Of a DNA stretch of 64,000 nucleotides, positions 41,202 through 49,130 are shown piece after piece. The notes under the pieces are model-generated. The model was not told where the DNA came from. It saw only the letters and a program-made list of their open reading frames with translations, and did not search any database. Position 1 is the first letter of the stretch, and each line of letters starts with the position of its first letter. Source of the DNA: Avoscillospira_A sp052117125 (GTDB taxonomy: Bacteria; Bacillota; Clostridia; Oscillospirales; Oscillospiraceae); the NCBI RefSeq assembly GCF_052117125.1, contig NZ_JBQKJT010000001.1, positions 186,001 through 250,000 of the forward strand, given 5' to 3'. The position numbers and the translations under genes are program-made.

Positions 41202-42104
41202 TTAAAAGGCGTCCAACAACGCCAGGATTTCCGTTTGCGTCGCCAGGCCCTCGGTAAAGGCCGTGGCAGAACCGGCGGCAGCGCCCATCCGCTGGGCGTA
41301 ACCGTAGTCGAGCCGTTCCAGCCAACCGGCCAGGAAACCGGCCACCATGGAATCGCCCGCGCCCACGGAGTTACAGACCGTACCCTTGGGGACGCCCAGG
41401 CGATGGCGATTGCCGTGCTCATCCAGCAACAGGGAGCCGTCTCCGGCCATGGACACCAGCACGTTCCGGGCGCCCTGCTCCTGGAGCTTGGCGGCACAGG
41501 CGGCGATGGCGTCGTCGGTCACCGGCGTTTCTCCAAAGATCTCGCCCAGTTCCAGATTGTTGGGCTTGATGAGGAAGGGCCGGTACGGCAGGGCGCTCAG
41601 CAGCAGTTCCCGGGTGGAATCCACCACAAAGGCAATGTTCCGGTCACTGAGCCGGGCCAGCAGGTTTTTGTACACATCGTGGGACAGTGCGGCGGGTACG
41701 GAACCGGAAATGACGAGAAAATCGCCTTCGGTGAGGCCGTCCAGCTTCTGCTGGAGCTGGGCCAATGCCTTGGAATCGATGTCGGGGCCGCGGCCGTTGA
41801 CCTCCGTCTCCTCCCCTGCCTTCAGCTTGACGTTGATGCGGGTCATGCCCTCGTCGAGCCAGACGAAGTCGGTGCGGATGCCCTGGGCCTGGAGCCCTTC
41901 CTCCAGGGCCTTGCCGGTGAATCCGGCCAGAAAGCCCGTGGCCACGGTCTCCACCCCCAGGTTGTGGAGGATGGTGGAGACGTTGATGCCCTTGCCGCCC
42001 CACTGGATGACCTCCCGGGCCGAGCGGTTGATGGAACCGGCTGTCAGCCGTTCCAACCAGACCACATAGTCCAGGGCCGGGTTGAATGTGACTGTGTAGA
42101 TCAA
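41202..42104 (-). CDS. fruK: 1-phosphofructokinase
   Basis: 300 residues. PfkB fold: the N-terminal MIYTVTFNPALDYVVWL, GGKGINVSTILHNLGVE, and the C-terminal nucleotide site NSVGAGDSMVAGFLAGWL with the catalytic Asp in GAGDS. It converts fructose 1-phosphate to the bisphosphate. Its start overlaps the fruR stop by four bases (ATGA) and fruA follows after 17 bases, so the three are co-translated from one message. Confidence 0.94.
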   Translation of the reverse strand: MIYTVTFNPALDYVVWLERLTAGSINRSAREVIQWGGKGINVSTILHNLGVETVATGFLAGFTGKALEEGLQAQGIRTDFVWLDEGMTRINVKLKAGEETEVNGRGPDIDSKALAQLQQKLDGLTEGDFLVISGSVPAALSHDVYKNLLARLSDRNIAFVVDSTRELLLSALPYRPFLIKPNNLELGEIFGETPVTDDAIAACAAKLQEQGARNVLVSMAGDGSLLLDEHGNRHRLGVPKGTVCNSVGAGDSMVAGFLAGWLERLDYGYAQRMGAAAGSATAFTEGLATQTEILALLDAF

Positions 42105-42850
42105 TGGGAAACCTCCTTGATGACCGTCTGTTCCAGATAGTCGGGGTCGGGCAGCCGTTCGGTGATGATGGTGGCCTTTTCCAGGGGCAGCACCGTCACC
42201 GCCGACACCTTTTCAAACTTGGAGCTGTCGGCCAGAACGTAGGTCAGGTAGGACTGCTCGGCGGCCTTGGCCTTGATGGCAGCTTCCTCCGGGTCCGGGG
42301 TGGTGTAGCCCTGGCGGATGGTGATGCCGTTGATGCCCAAAAACGCCTTGGTGAAGTTGTACTTCCCCAGTTCTGCCAGCGCCGTGGGACCGACGACGGC
42401 CCAGGTGCCGGGCTTCAAATAGCCGCCGATGATGTAGGCCCGCACGCCCATTTCCAGCATCCGGTGGGCGCAGGCAATGCCGTTGGTGACGAAGGTGGCT
42501 TTGCAGCCGCCCAGATAATCGATCATCCGCATGGTGGTGGTACCGGCATCCAAATAGATGACGTCATCATGACTGATGAGGCCGGCGGCATATTTGGCAA
42601 TGGCGGCCTTTTCGTCCTGGAACAGCTGGGTCTTGGTGGGTACGTCGGGTTCTTCGCCCTGGAACTCACTGGCGGCCAGCACGGCGCCGCCGTGGACCTT
42701 GTTGAGCCGTCCCTGCTTGGCCAGGGCCGTCAGGTCCCGGCGGATGGTGGCCTCTGAGGCCCCCGTCAGTTCGCAGAGACGCATGACGCTGGCAGTCCGG
42801 GCGTCGCTCAGCTCCTGGAGAATCAGCTCAAAGCGCTTCTCAGCCAGCAT
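42101..42850 (-). CDS. fruR: DeoR-family fructose operon regulator
   Basis: 249 residues from the ATG at 42850, with AAAGGAGGGGAGACC upstream. The N-terminal helix-turn-helix is RFELILQELSDARTASVMRLCELTGASEATIRRDL. The sugar-phosphate sensor has YLDAGTTTMRMIDYL, FVTNGIACAHRML and a C-terminal DSSKFEKVSAVTV. It probably represses the operon and is released by fructose 1-phosphate, as known for this family. Three 10-bp repeats lie over the -35 box of its promoter. Confidence 0.9.
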   Translation of the reverse strand: MLAEKRFELILQELSDARTASVMRLCELTGASEATIRRDLTALAKQGRLNKVHGGAVLAASEFQGEEPDVPTKTQLFQDEKAAIAKYAAGLISHDDVIYLDAGTTTMRMIDYLGGCKATFVTNGIACAHRMLEMGVRAYIIGGYLKPGTWAVVGPTALAELGKYNFTKAFLGINGITIRQGYTTPDPEEAAIKAKAAEQSYLTYVLADSSKFEKVSAVTVLPLEKATIITERLPDPDYLEQTVIKEVSH

Positions 42851-42902
42851 GGTCTCCCCTCCTTTCCGGTTGGTCGGTTTTGATCGTTTTTTATCGAACC
42901 TC

Positions 42903-42944
42903 ATGATAGCACTAAATTCAATCATAGTCAATCTTTTTCAATCA
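42903..42944 (-). promoter_or_regulatory. fru operon promoter with three FruR-like repeats
   Basis: On the minus strand TTGACT (42931-42926), a 17-base spacer and TATCAT (42908-42903). The repeats TGATTGAA (42944-42937), AGATTGAC (42934-42927) and TGATTGAA (42924-42917) follow at an exact 10-base period and cover the -35 box, as expected for a DeoR-type repressor bound on one DNA face. Confidence 0.75.
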
Positions 42945-42991
42945 TTTTCCGACAAAAAATTTTCCCCTCCCCCACCCTGGTATTCCGGCAG

Positions 42992-43033
42992 AAAAAAAGC
43001 AGGGCAGGACACGGAAAAACCGGGTCCCGCCCT
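42992..43033 (-). terminator. Terminator after spoVAC
   Basis: On the minus strand AGGGCGGGACCCGG-ttttt-CCGTGTCCTGCCCT (two mismatches) then GCTTTTTTTC. It ends 30 bases past the spoVAC stop. Confidence 0.8.
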
Positions 43034-43063
43034 GGGCGGTGTTTGGGGGAATTGGGGGTGGAA

Positions 43064-43513
43064 TTATCCGATATGTTGGAGAATTACCAGGATAATTCCA
43101 TAGATCACACTGGCAGAGATACCGAAAACGAGAACTGGTCCGGCGATGGTGAACATCTTGGCAGCGACGCCCATGACGAAGCCCTCGGAGCGGTATTCCA
43201 TGGCTGGGGACACCATGGCGTTGGAGAAGCCGGTGATTGGGACCAGGGTACCGGCCCCGGCCACCTTGGCGATATCGTCAAAAACGCTCAAACCCGTCAG
43301 GAGTGCGCCGAGAAAGATGACGGTGATGGATGTGAGGGTACCGGCCAGTTCCTCATCGAAGCCTGCGGCCATCCAGCCGGTGCGGATGAGCTGGGCCAGG
43401 GCGCAGATGGCGCCGCCGATGACATAGGCAAAGAAAATGTTTTTGTAGCTGGGGGACGATGGGGAGAGACGGGAAACGTATTGATTGTATTCCTTTGGGG
43501 ACATTTGCTGCAT
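43064..43513 (-). CDS. spoVAC: Stage V sporulation protein AC
   Basis: 149 residues with four hydrophobic segments. The family pattern is clear: KNIFFAYVIGGAICALAQLI, a central ALLTGLSVFDDIAKVAGAGT, then VPITGFSNAMVSPAMEYRSEGFVMGVAAKMF. SpoVAC is part of the membrane channel that moves dipicolinic acid into the spore. GGAGGTGTTTTC precedes the ATG. The usual partners spoVAD and spoVAE are not adjacent: the fru operon and mosaic repeats flank it, so it is an orphan copy. It is firm evidence for a spore former. Confidence 0.92.
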   Translation of the reverse strand: MQQMSPKEYNQYVSRLSPSSPSYKNIFFAYVIGGAICALAQLIRTGWMAAGFDEELAGTLTSITVIFLGALLTGLSVFDDIAKVAGAGTLVPITGFSNAMVSPAMEYRSEGFVMGVAAKMFTIAGPVLVFGISASVIYGIILVILQHIG

Positions 43514-43552
43514 GAAAACACCTCCGATACCCCTAGTATTCCCCAGTAAATT

Positions 43553-43836
43553 AAAAGTTTTACTCGATTTTTTTCAAAAAATCGCAGGGGTCCAGGGGGC
43601 AGCGCCCCCGGTCGCCCGTCGCAACGGGCGAAATACCCGCGCCGCGCACGGCGCGAAACCCCCGCCCCGCGCACGGGGCGAAATTCCCGCTGGCCGCAGC
43701 CAGCGAAACACTCGCCCGCCGCAGCGGGCGAAATACCCCATCGTCCCAAACCGCCATCCGCAGATGGCGGAATCCCCGGGGCGTCAGCCCCAAAGCCGCC
43801 GTCCCCACCCCTCGCGGGGTGGTGGATGGCGGCTTT
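43553..43836 (-). repeat. Mosaic hairpin element, copy D (reversed)
   Basis: The only copy in the opposite orientation. From the left: AAAAGTTTTACTCG with GATTTTTTT-c-AAAAAATC, a GGGGGCAGCGCCCCC hairpin, five TGCG units all with perfect arms (as read on the minus strand CGCCCGT, CGCGCCG, CGCCCCG, CGCTGGC, CGCCCGC), CCGCCATC-type hairpin, GGGGCGTCAGCCCC and the GCCGCCGTCC hairpin. It faces copy E across about 100 bases. It lies upstream of the spoVAC start, not behind a stop. Confidence 0.9.
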
Positions 43837-43938
43837 CCCGTTTCGCTCCGAACCTCCGAACAAACTGCCGTCCCATGAACGTAGGCCAGCTGCCCCACTT
43901 CGTTAAGGGCGGGTACGTCATCGAACGCGGTACGACAT
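43837..43938. other. Spacer between mosaic copies D and E
   Basis: A 102-base stretch without gene or hairpin array. Its sequence (from TTCCCGTTTCGC to GTACGACA) has no counterpart in the other copies, so copies D and E seem to have arisen separately rather than by one inversion. Confidence 0.5.
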
Positions 43939-44141
43939 AAGGCCGCCGTCCACCACCCGCTGACGGGGTGGGGACGGCGGCCTTCGGCTTTGCCGGGAGT
44001 TGCGCCATCTGCGGATGGCGCTTTGGACGACTGGGGATTTCGCCCCGTGCGCGGGGCGGGAATTTCGCGCCTTGCGAGGCGCGACCAGAGGCGCTGCCTC
44101 TGGACTCCGCGATTTTTTGAAAAAAATCGAGTAAAACTTTT
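43939..44141 (+). repeat. Mosaic hairpin element, copy E
   Basis: Outer GCCGCCGTCC hairpin, GCGCCATC-TGCG-GATGGCGC, two TGCG units (arms CGCCCCG and CGCGCCT with exact complements AGGCGCG), CCAGAGGC-GCT-GCCTCTGG and the GATTTTTT A/T hairpin with GAGTAAAACTTTT. The arm change from CCG/CGG to CCT/AGG is fully compensated. It stands 76 bases beyond the rplQ stop, with the rplQ terminator between. Confidence 0.9.
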
Positions 44142-44172
44142 ATCGTTTGGTGCTATTAAACCATCTACACGC

Positions 44173-44204
44173 AAAAAAATCCGCAGGAGTATTCCTGCGG
44201 ATTT
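44173..44204 (-). terminator. Terminator of the ribosomal operon
   Basis: AAATCCGCAGGA-atac-TCCTGCGGATTT, twelve pairs, then TTTTGCG on the minus strand, 14 bases past rplQ. It ends the S10-spc-alpha transcript. Confidence 0.9.
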
Positions 44205-44217
44205 CTGTATCGAAGGA

Positions 44218-44568
44218 TTAGTCCTTCTCCACCAGCTCGATGATGGCCATTTCGGCGGCGTCACCGCGACGGGGGCCGAGGCGGGTCACACGAGTGTAAC
44301 CGCCGTTCCGCTTGGCGTAAGCGGGGGCGATCTCGTCGAACAGCTTCTTGGCGACGTCTTCCTTGGTGATCCAGGCCAGGGCCTTACGGTAGGCAGCCAG
44401 GTCCTTCTTCTTACCCAGGGTGATCATCTTCTCGGCGATGGGCTGAATCTCCTTTGCTCTGTAGAACGTGGTCTCCAGCTTGCCGTTTTCAAACAGATAG
44501 GTGGTCATAGCTCTCAGCATGGCCTTCCGCTGATCGGTGGTTCTGCCGAGCTTACGAGTTCCGAACAT
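44218..44568 (-). CDS. rplQ: Ribosomal protein L17
   Basis: 116 residues, standard bacterial length. Typical opening MFGTRKLGRTTDQRKAMLRA and late RLGPRRGDAAEMAIIEL. It binds 23S rRNA near the exit tunnel. It is the last gene of the alpha block, 27 bases behind rpoA, with GGGAGGGAATATCA upstream of the ATG and the operon terminator downstream. Confidence 0.96.
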   Translation of the reverse strand: MFGTRKLGRTTDQRKAMLRAMTTYLFENGKLETTFYRAKEIQPIAEKMITLGKKKDLAAYRKALAWITKEDVAKKLFDEIAPAYAKRNGGYTRVTRLGPRRGDAAEMAIIELVEKD

Positions 44569-44595
44569 TGATATTCCCTCCCTTTACAAGGTCAC

Positions 44596-45558
44596 TTAGT
44601 TGTTAGAGTTGCTGTTGTCGTCGCTGGCCAGACTAAGACCCATCATTGCCAGCTTGTTCTGCACTTCCTCCAGCGACTTGCGGCCCATGTTACGCACCTT
44701 CATCATATCCTCGCCGGTTCTGGAAATCAGGTCCTCGACGTTGTTGATGTTGGCGCGCTTGAGGCAGTTGAAGCTGCGGACGGACAGGTCCAGCTCTTCG
44801 ATGGTCATTTCAAGCACCTTGTCGCGGTGGGATTCGGCCTTTTCGACCACCGTTGTCTTGCTGGCCACGGCCTCGGAGAGGTCCGTGAACAGGCTCAGGT
44901 GATCGGACAGAATCTTGGCGCCAAGGGACACGGCGTCACGGGCCGAAATGGTGCTGTCGGTCCAGACTTCCAGTGTCAGCTTGTCATAGTCGGTCATGTT
45001 GCCCACACGGGTGTTCTCCACCGTATAGTTCACCTTATACACGGGGGTATAGATGGAATCGATGGGGATCACGCCAATGACGCTCTGTGCGGGCTTGTTG
45101 CGGTCGGCAGGAACGTAACCGCGGCCATGGCTCAGGGTAATCTCCATGTTAAAGGTGGCGTCGGGGCCAAGGGTGCAGATGTGGAGGTCCGGATTGAGGA
45201 TTTCCACATCGCCGTCCACCTTGATATCGCCGGCACAGACCTCACACTCGCCGGAGGCGTCGATGTAGACGGTCTTGGTGCCCTGGCAGTGCAGCTTGGC
45301 GATGATCTTCTTGACGTTCAGCACGATTTCGGTGACGTCTTCCTTGACGCCGGGAATCGTGGAGAACTCGTGCTGGATACCGGCGATCTTGATGGAGGTC
45401 GCAGCGGTACCCGGCAGCGAGGAAAGAAGGATCCGACGGAGAGAATTACCCAACGTGATGCCGTAGCCTCTCTCCAGGGGGTCCACGACGTACTTGCCGT
45501 AGGAGCTGTCCTCGAGAGAATCGATACACTCGATGCGGGGCTTTTCAATTTCTACCAT
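44596..45558 (-). CDS. rpoA: RNA polymerase alpha subunit
   Basis: 320 residues. The N-terminal domain (about 1-230) has LGNSLRRILLSSLPGTAA and the dimer contacts, and the C-terminal domain (about 245-310) has LDLSVRSFNCLKRANINNVEDL and MMKVRNMGRKSLEEV for UP-element and activator binding. Dimeric alpha starts RNA polymerase assembly. It sits between rpsD and rplQ, the conserved alpha-operon place. The acidic, Asn-rich tail DDNSNSNN is a small extension. Confidence 0.97.
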   Translation of the reverse strand: MVEIEKPRIECIDSLEDSSYGKYVVDPLERGYGITLGNSLRRILLSSLPGTAATSIKIAGIQHEFSTIPGVKEDVTEIVLNVKKIIAKLHCQGTKTVYIDASGECEVCAGDIKVDGDVEILNPDLHICTLGPDATFNMEITLSHGRGYVPADRNKPAQSVIGVIPIDSIYTPVYKVNYTVENTRVGNMTDYDKLTLEVWTDSTISARDAVSLGAKILSDHLSLFTDLSEAVASKTTVVEKAESHRDKVLEMTIEELDLSVRSFNCLKRANINNVEDLISRTGEDMMKVRNMGRKSLEEVQNKLAMMGLSLASDDNSNSNN

Positions 45559-45640
45559 AATTTAAGATACCCTCCTTGTAACTCCGAAACCAAAAGTTTC
45601 GTTGCCATTCTTCAGCTTACCAATTGTTGAGGGCGATGCG

Positions 45641-46237
45641 TTACTTGGAGTACAACTCGACGATCAGGTGCTCAGCGATCTCGAAGTCAATGTCATCCTT
45701 GGTGGGCATGGCAATGACCTTGCCGGAGAGGTTGTTCTTATCTCTATCCAGCCACTTGGGAGCGGCGACGAAAGCGTCGTCCTCCTTCATCTTCTTGAAG
45801 CGGTTGTTGGAAGCGCTCTTCTCGCAGACGGCGATGACGTCGTTCAGGCCCACCAGGTAGGAGGGGATATCGACGCGCTTGCCGTTGACGGTGAAGTGGC
45901 CGTGGTTCACCAGCTGGCGAGCCTCGCGGCGGGTCGCGGCAAAGCCCAGACGGTACACCACATTGTCCAGACGGCGCTCCACCAGCTGCAGCAGGTTGCT
46001 GCCGGTGTTGCCGCCCATGCGCTCGGCCTTCTCGTAGTACATCCGGAACTGCTTCTCCAGGATGCCGTACACGAAACGGACCTTCTGCTTCTCCTGCAGC
46101 TGCAGGCCGTACTCGGACTTCTTGGTTCTTCTCTGGCCGCCGGGGTTCTTGTTGGAGCTCTTGGAATAGCCCATGGCGGCAGGAGAAACGCCCAGCGTTC
46201 TGCAACGCTTCAGAATGGGTTGCGTATTTTTAGCCAT
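45641..46237 (-). CDS. rpsD: Ribosomal protein S4 (zinc-free form)
   Basis: 198 residues. The N-terminal region (KRCRTLGVSPAAMG) has lost the cysteine knuckle of zinc-type S4, so it is the C-minus form. The S4 RNA-binding domain is VERRLDNVVYRLGFAATRREARQLVNHG. S4 starts 16S rRNA folding. In many Firmicutes its gene is elsewhere and regulated through its own leader, here it lies inside the alpha operon between rpsK and rpoA, 25 bases from the former. Confidence 0.96.
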   Translation of the reverse strand: MAKNTQPILKRCRTLGVSPAAMGYSKSSNKNPGGQRRTKKSEYGLQLQEKQKVRFVYGILEKQFRMYYEKAERMGGNTGSNLLQLVERRLDNVVYRLGFAATRREARQLVNHGHFTVNGKRVDIPSYLVGLNDVIAVCEKSASNNRFKKMKEDDAFVAAPKWLDRDKNNLSGKVIAMPTKDDIDFEIAEHLIVELYSK

Positions 46238-46262
46238 AGTTACGTGATCCTCCTTTTAGCGA

Positions 46263-46664
46263 TTAAACGCGGCGTCTCTTGGGAGGACGGCAGCCATTGT
46301 GAGGAATGGGGGTGACGTCCTTGATCATGTTGACCTCGAGACCAGCGGACTGCAAAGCGCGGATAGCGGCTTCACGGCCCTGGCCGGGGCCCTTGACGTA
46401 CACTTCGACGGTCTTCAGGCCATGCTCCATCGCAGCCTTGGCAGCCGTCTCGGCAGCCATCTGGGCAGCGAAGGGAGTGGACTTTCTGGAACCGCGGAAG
46501 CCCAGACCACCGGAGGAAGCCCAGGACAGAGCATTGCCCTGGAGATCGGTGATGGTAACCATGGTGTTGTTGAAGGTGGAGCGGATATGCGCGGCACCCT
46601 TCTCTACGTTCTTGCGCTCACGGCGTCTCTTGACGACCTTCTTGTTAGCAGTAGCCTTAGCCAT
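46263..46664 (-). CDS. rpsK: Ribosomal protein S11
   Basis: 133 residues, with HIRSTFNNTMVTITDLQGN and GFRGSRKSTPFAAQMAAE and the C-terminal DVTPIPHNGCRPPKRRRV. It forms part of the 30S platform near the mRNA exit. The gene is 14 bases behind rpsM, and GGAGGGATATGTA lies before the ATG. Confidence 0.97.
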   Translation of the reverse strand: MAKATANKKVVKRRRERKNVEKGAAHIRSTFNNTMVTITDLQGNALSWASSGGLGFRGSRKSTPFAAQMAAETAAKAAMEHGLKTVEVYVKGPGQGREAAIRALQSAGLEVNMIKDVTPIPHNGCRPPKRRRV

Positions 46665-46678
46665 TACATATCCCTCCT

Positions 46679-47047
46679 TTACTTCTTCTTATTGGCGATG
46701 GTCTTCTTGGGACCCTTGCGGGTACGAGCGTTGGTCTTGGTACGCTGACCACGGACAGGCAGGCCTCTTCTGTGACGGGTGCCACGATAGCAGCCGATCT
46801 CGGTCAGTCTCTTGATGTTCAGCGCGGTCTCACGGCGCAGGTCGCCCTCGATGGTGTAGTTCTTGGCGATCTCTTCGCGGAGCTGAGCCTCCTGCTCGTC
46901 GGTCAGATCCTTCACGCGGGTATCGGGGTTGATACCGGTGGCCTTCAGGATATCGTTTGCGCTCTTTCTGCCAATGCCGAAGATATAAGTGAGTCCGATC
47001 TCGATTCTCTTATCTCTGGGCAGGTCAATACCGGAAATACGTGCCAT
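46679..47047 (-). CDS. rpsM: Ribosomal protein S13
   Basis: 122 residues. MARISGIDLPRDKRIEIGLT, GIGRKSAN and the basic C-terminus RHRRGLPVRGQRTKTNART are standard. It bridges the 30S head to the 50S subunit and touches the P-site tRNA. It lies 18 bases behind rpmJ with GGAGGTGCACGAAGTA before the ATG. Confidence 0.97.
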   Translation of the reverse strand: MARISGIDLPRDKRIEIGLTYIFGIGRKSANDILKATGINPDTRVKDLTDEQEAQLREEIAKNYTIEGDLRRETALNIKRLTEIGCYRGTRHRRGLPVRGQRTKTNARTRKGPKKTIANKKK

Positions 47048-47065
47048 ATTACTTCGTGCACCTCC

Positions 47066-47179
47066 TTAGCCTTGTCTTTGTTTGTGTTTGGGGTTTTCGC
47101 AAATAACCATAACACGGCCCTTGCGCTTAATGACTTTGCACTTTTCGCACATGGGCTTGACGGACGGTCTTACCTTCAT
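47066..47179 (-). CDS. rpmJ: Ribosomal protein L36 (zinc form)
   Basis: 37 residues, MKVRPSVKPMCEKCKVIKRK then GRVMVICENPKHKQRQG. It carries the C-x-x-C, C and H of a zinc ribbon (C11, C14, C27, H32). It is the smallest 50S protein and sits between infA and rpsM as in most Firmicutes. GGAGGTTACAGT precedes the ATG. The gene is too short for many gene finders. Confidence 0.95.
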   Translation of the reverse strand: MKVRPSVKPMCEKCKVIKRKGRVMVICENPKHKQRQG

Positions 47180-47207
47180 ACTGTAACCTCCATATGAGAA
47201 ATACGTC

Positions 47208-47426
47208 TTATTTACTTCTCCAGGTGATTCTGCCCCTTGTCAGGTCGTACGGAGACATCTGTACCGTGACCTTGTCGCCGGGGAGAATCTTGATAAAGTT
47301 CATCCGGAGCTTGCCGGAGATATGAGCCAATATCGTGTGTCCGTTGCCGATGTCAACGGAGAACATCGCATTTGGCAGCGCATCCGTTACGATGCCCTCA
47401 AGCTCGATTACGTCGTCTTTTGCCAA
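47208..47426 (-). CDS. infA: Translation initiation factor IF-1
   Basis: 72 residues, single OB-fold: VIELEGIVTDALPNAMFSVD, ILAHISGKLRMNFIKILPGD and the C-terminal YDLTRGRITWRSK. It occupies the ribosomal A site during initiation. GGAGGGTAAAGAACTT stands before the ATG; it lies 5 bases behind the KOW protein gene and 28 before rpmJ. Confidence 0.97.
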   Translation of the reverse strand: MAKDDVIELEGIVTDALPNAMFSVDIGNGHTILAHISGKLRMNFIKILPGDKVTVQMSPYDLTRGRITWRSK

Positions 47427-47431
47427 GTTCT

Positions 47432-47719
47432 TTACCCTCCTTGGTTATGACTTTGGTTTTGATGGCGAAGTCTCGCCAAATCCCTGCGTAATTCGCTGTC
47501 GAGCACCTCTCCCCCGGTGCGCAAGCGCTGGGCGGAGAGGCAGTCGGTCCGTGCGATCAGTCGGACATGCTTCAGCTTTTTCCGTTTGGGATGAAAGAGT
47601 TTTCTGCACTTTCCGTCGGCCACGGCGGCGTAGGTTCCGTCGCAGTCCACGACGAAGAACCAGTCTCCCCGGTCGTGACCGGCCAGGGATTCCACCAGGT
47701 CTCCCTTGGAAATTTCCAT
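47432..47719 (-). CDS. KOW-domain RNA-binding protein (L14e-like)
   Basis: 95 residues from the ATG at 47719 (MEISKGDLVESLAGHDRGDW). The N-terminal half is a KOW/L14e-type fold with YAAVADGKCRKLFHPKRKKL, a basic RNA-contact strand; the C-terminal 45 residues are charged and helical with a histidine-rich end. Clostridia often keep such a gene between map and infA. It starts one base beyond the map stop, so its translation depends on that of map. Its exact RNA partner is unknown. Confidence 0.8.
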   Translation of the reverse strand: MEISKGDLVESLAGHDRGDWFFVVDCDGTYAAVADGKCRKLFHPKRKKLKHVRLIARTDCLSAQRLRTGGEVLDSELRRDLARLRHQNQSHNQGG

Positions 47720-47720
47720 A

Positions 47721-48476
47721 CTAAAGCTCCTCGGTGACTGTGAGGATCTCCGGCTCACCGTCTGTGATAGCCACAGTGTTTTCGTAGTGAGCCGACAGCT
47801 TGCCGTCTGTCGTCACCGTGGTCCATTGATCTTTCAGGACGCGCACATCGTATGTGCCCTGGTTTACCATGGGTTCAACAGCGATTGTCATACCGCGGAC
47901 CAGCCGCGGGCCTCTACCTGGGGCGCCGAAGTTGGGCACCTCCGGCGATTCATGCAGCTTTTCGCCGACGCCGTGGCCGACGAAGCTGCGGACAACGGAG
48001 AATCCGTTGGCCTCCACATAGGACTGAACCGCGTGGGAGATATCGGACACCCGATATCCCTGGCGCGCAAACTTCATACCCTCAAAGAAGCTCTGCTTTG
48101 TGACAGCGATGAGCTTTTCCGCCTCGGCAGAGATGCTGCCGCAGGCGAAGGTAGCGGCGCAATCACCGTGAAAACCGCCCCAATAGGCACCTACATCCAC
48201 GCTGACAATGTCGCCCTCACGAAGGACCCGTCCGTCGGGAATTCCGTGGATCACCACATCGTTTACAGAGATGCAAGCGCTAGCGGGGTATCCTGAGTAG
48301 TTCAGGAAAGACGGCTTCGCGCCCTGCGACACGATATAATCGTGAACAGCCTTGTCGATCTCCATGGTAGTGACGCCGGGCCGGACCATACTTCCGGCCA
48401 GAGCACGGGCTCCGGCAGCAATTCTGCCGGCCCGGCGCATCACCTCGAGCTCACGCTCAGTTTTGACAGATATCAT
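47721..48476 (-). CDS. map: Methionine aminopeptidase type I
   Basis: 251 residues. The metal ligands lie in VSVDVGAYWGGFHGDCAATF (D and D), VGHGVGEKLHESP (H), an early glutamate in VEPMV and a late one in NTVAITDGEPEILT. It removes the first methionine from new proteins. It follows adk by three bases, within the spc block, with a weak ribosome site (TGATCTATG). Confidence 0.96.
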   Translation of the reverse strand: MISVKTERELEVMRRAGRIAAGARALAGSMVRPGVTTMEIDKAVHDYIVSQGAKPSFLNYSGYPASACISVNDVVIHGIPDGRVLREGDIVSVDVGAYWGGFHGDCAATFACGSISAEAEKLIAVTKQSFFEGMKFARQGYRVSDISHAVQSYVEANGFSVVRSFVGHGVGEKLHESPEVPNFGAPGRGPRLVRGMTIAVEPMVNQGTYDVRVLKDQWTTVTTDGKLSAHYENTVAITDGEPEILTVTEEL

Positions 48477-48479
48477 AGA

Positions 48480-49112
48480 TCAGACACCTATCGCTTGAAG
48501 GATCGCAGCAGTGATGTCTGCGATGGGCTGATTGCCCTCCACCAGTTTGAGAACGCCCAGCTTCTCATAGAAGCCCTTGAGGGGTTCGGTTTCCTGATGG
48601 AACACGCTCAGGCGGTTGCGGACCGTCTCGGGCGCGTCATCCTTGCGGATGGAAAGGGCCTGGCCACAGTGGTCGCAGATGCCTTCGACCTTCGGAGGAT
48701 TGGCGGTCACGTGGAAGCTGGCGCCGCAGGCCGAGCAGACCCGGCGGCCCGTCATCCGCTGTTCGATGACCGCGTCCTCGATCTCGATGGACACCACACT
48801 GTCGAAGTGGATGCCCGCGTCCTCCAGGGCCTGAGCCTGGGGGATGGTGCGGGGCATACCATCGAGGATATAGCCCTTCTGGCAGTCCGGCTGGGCCACG
48901 CGCTCCTGGACGATGCCGATGATGACTTCGTCGGGGACCAGTTTGCCCTGGTCCATGAAGCTCTTGGCCTTGAGACCGACCTCGGTGCCGTTTTTGATTG
49001 CTTCGCGCAGGATGTTACCGGTGGAGATGGTGGGAATGCCCAGCTGAGCGGCAATGCGCTCGGCCTGGGTACCCTTACCGGCGCCGGGAGCACCCAAAAG
49101 AATCAGTTTCAT
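48480..49112 (-). CDS. adk: Adenylate kinase with zinc-binding lid
   Basis: 210 residues. P-loop GAPGAGKGTQAERIA, NMP-binding STGNILREAIKNGTEVG, and a lid with four cysteines, CSACGASFHV and GICDHCG, as in zinc-type enzymes of Gram-positive bacteria. It balances ATP, ADP and AMP. The gene lies between secY and map in the conserved order, 18 bases behind secY, with GAGGGATTCTCA before the ATG. Confidence 0.97.
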   Translation of the reverse strand: MKLILLGAPGAGKGTQAERIAAQLGIPTISTGNILREAIKNGTEVGLKAKSFMDQGKLVPDEVIIGIVQERVAQPDCQKGYILDGMPRTIPQAQALEDAGIHFDSVVSIEIEDAVIEQRMTGRRVCSACGASFHVTANPPKVEGICDHCGQALSIRKDDAPETVRNRLSVFHQETEPLKGFYEKLGVLKLVEGNQPIADITAAILQAIGV

Positions 49113-49130
49113 TGAGAATCCCTCTTTCGA

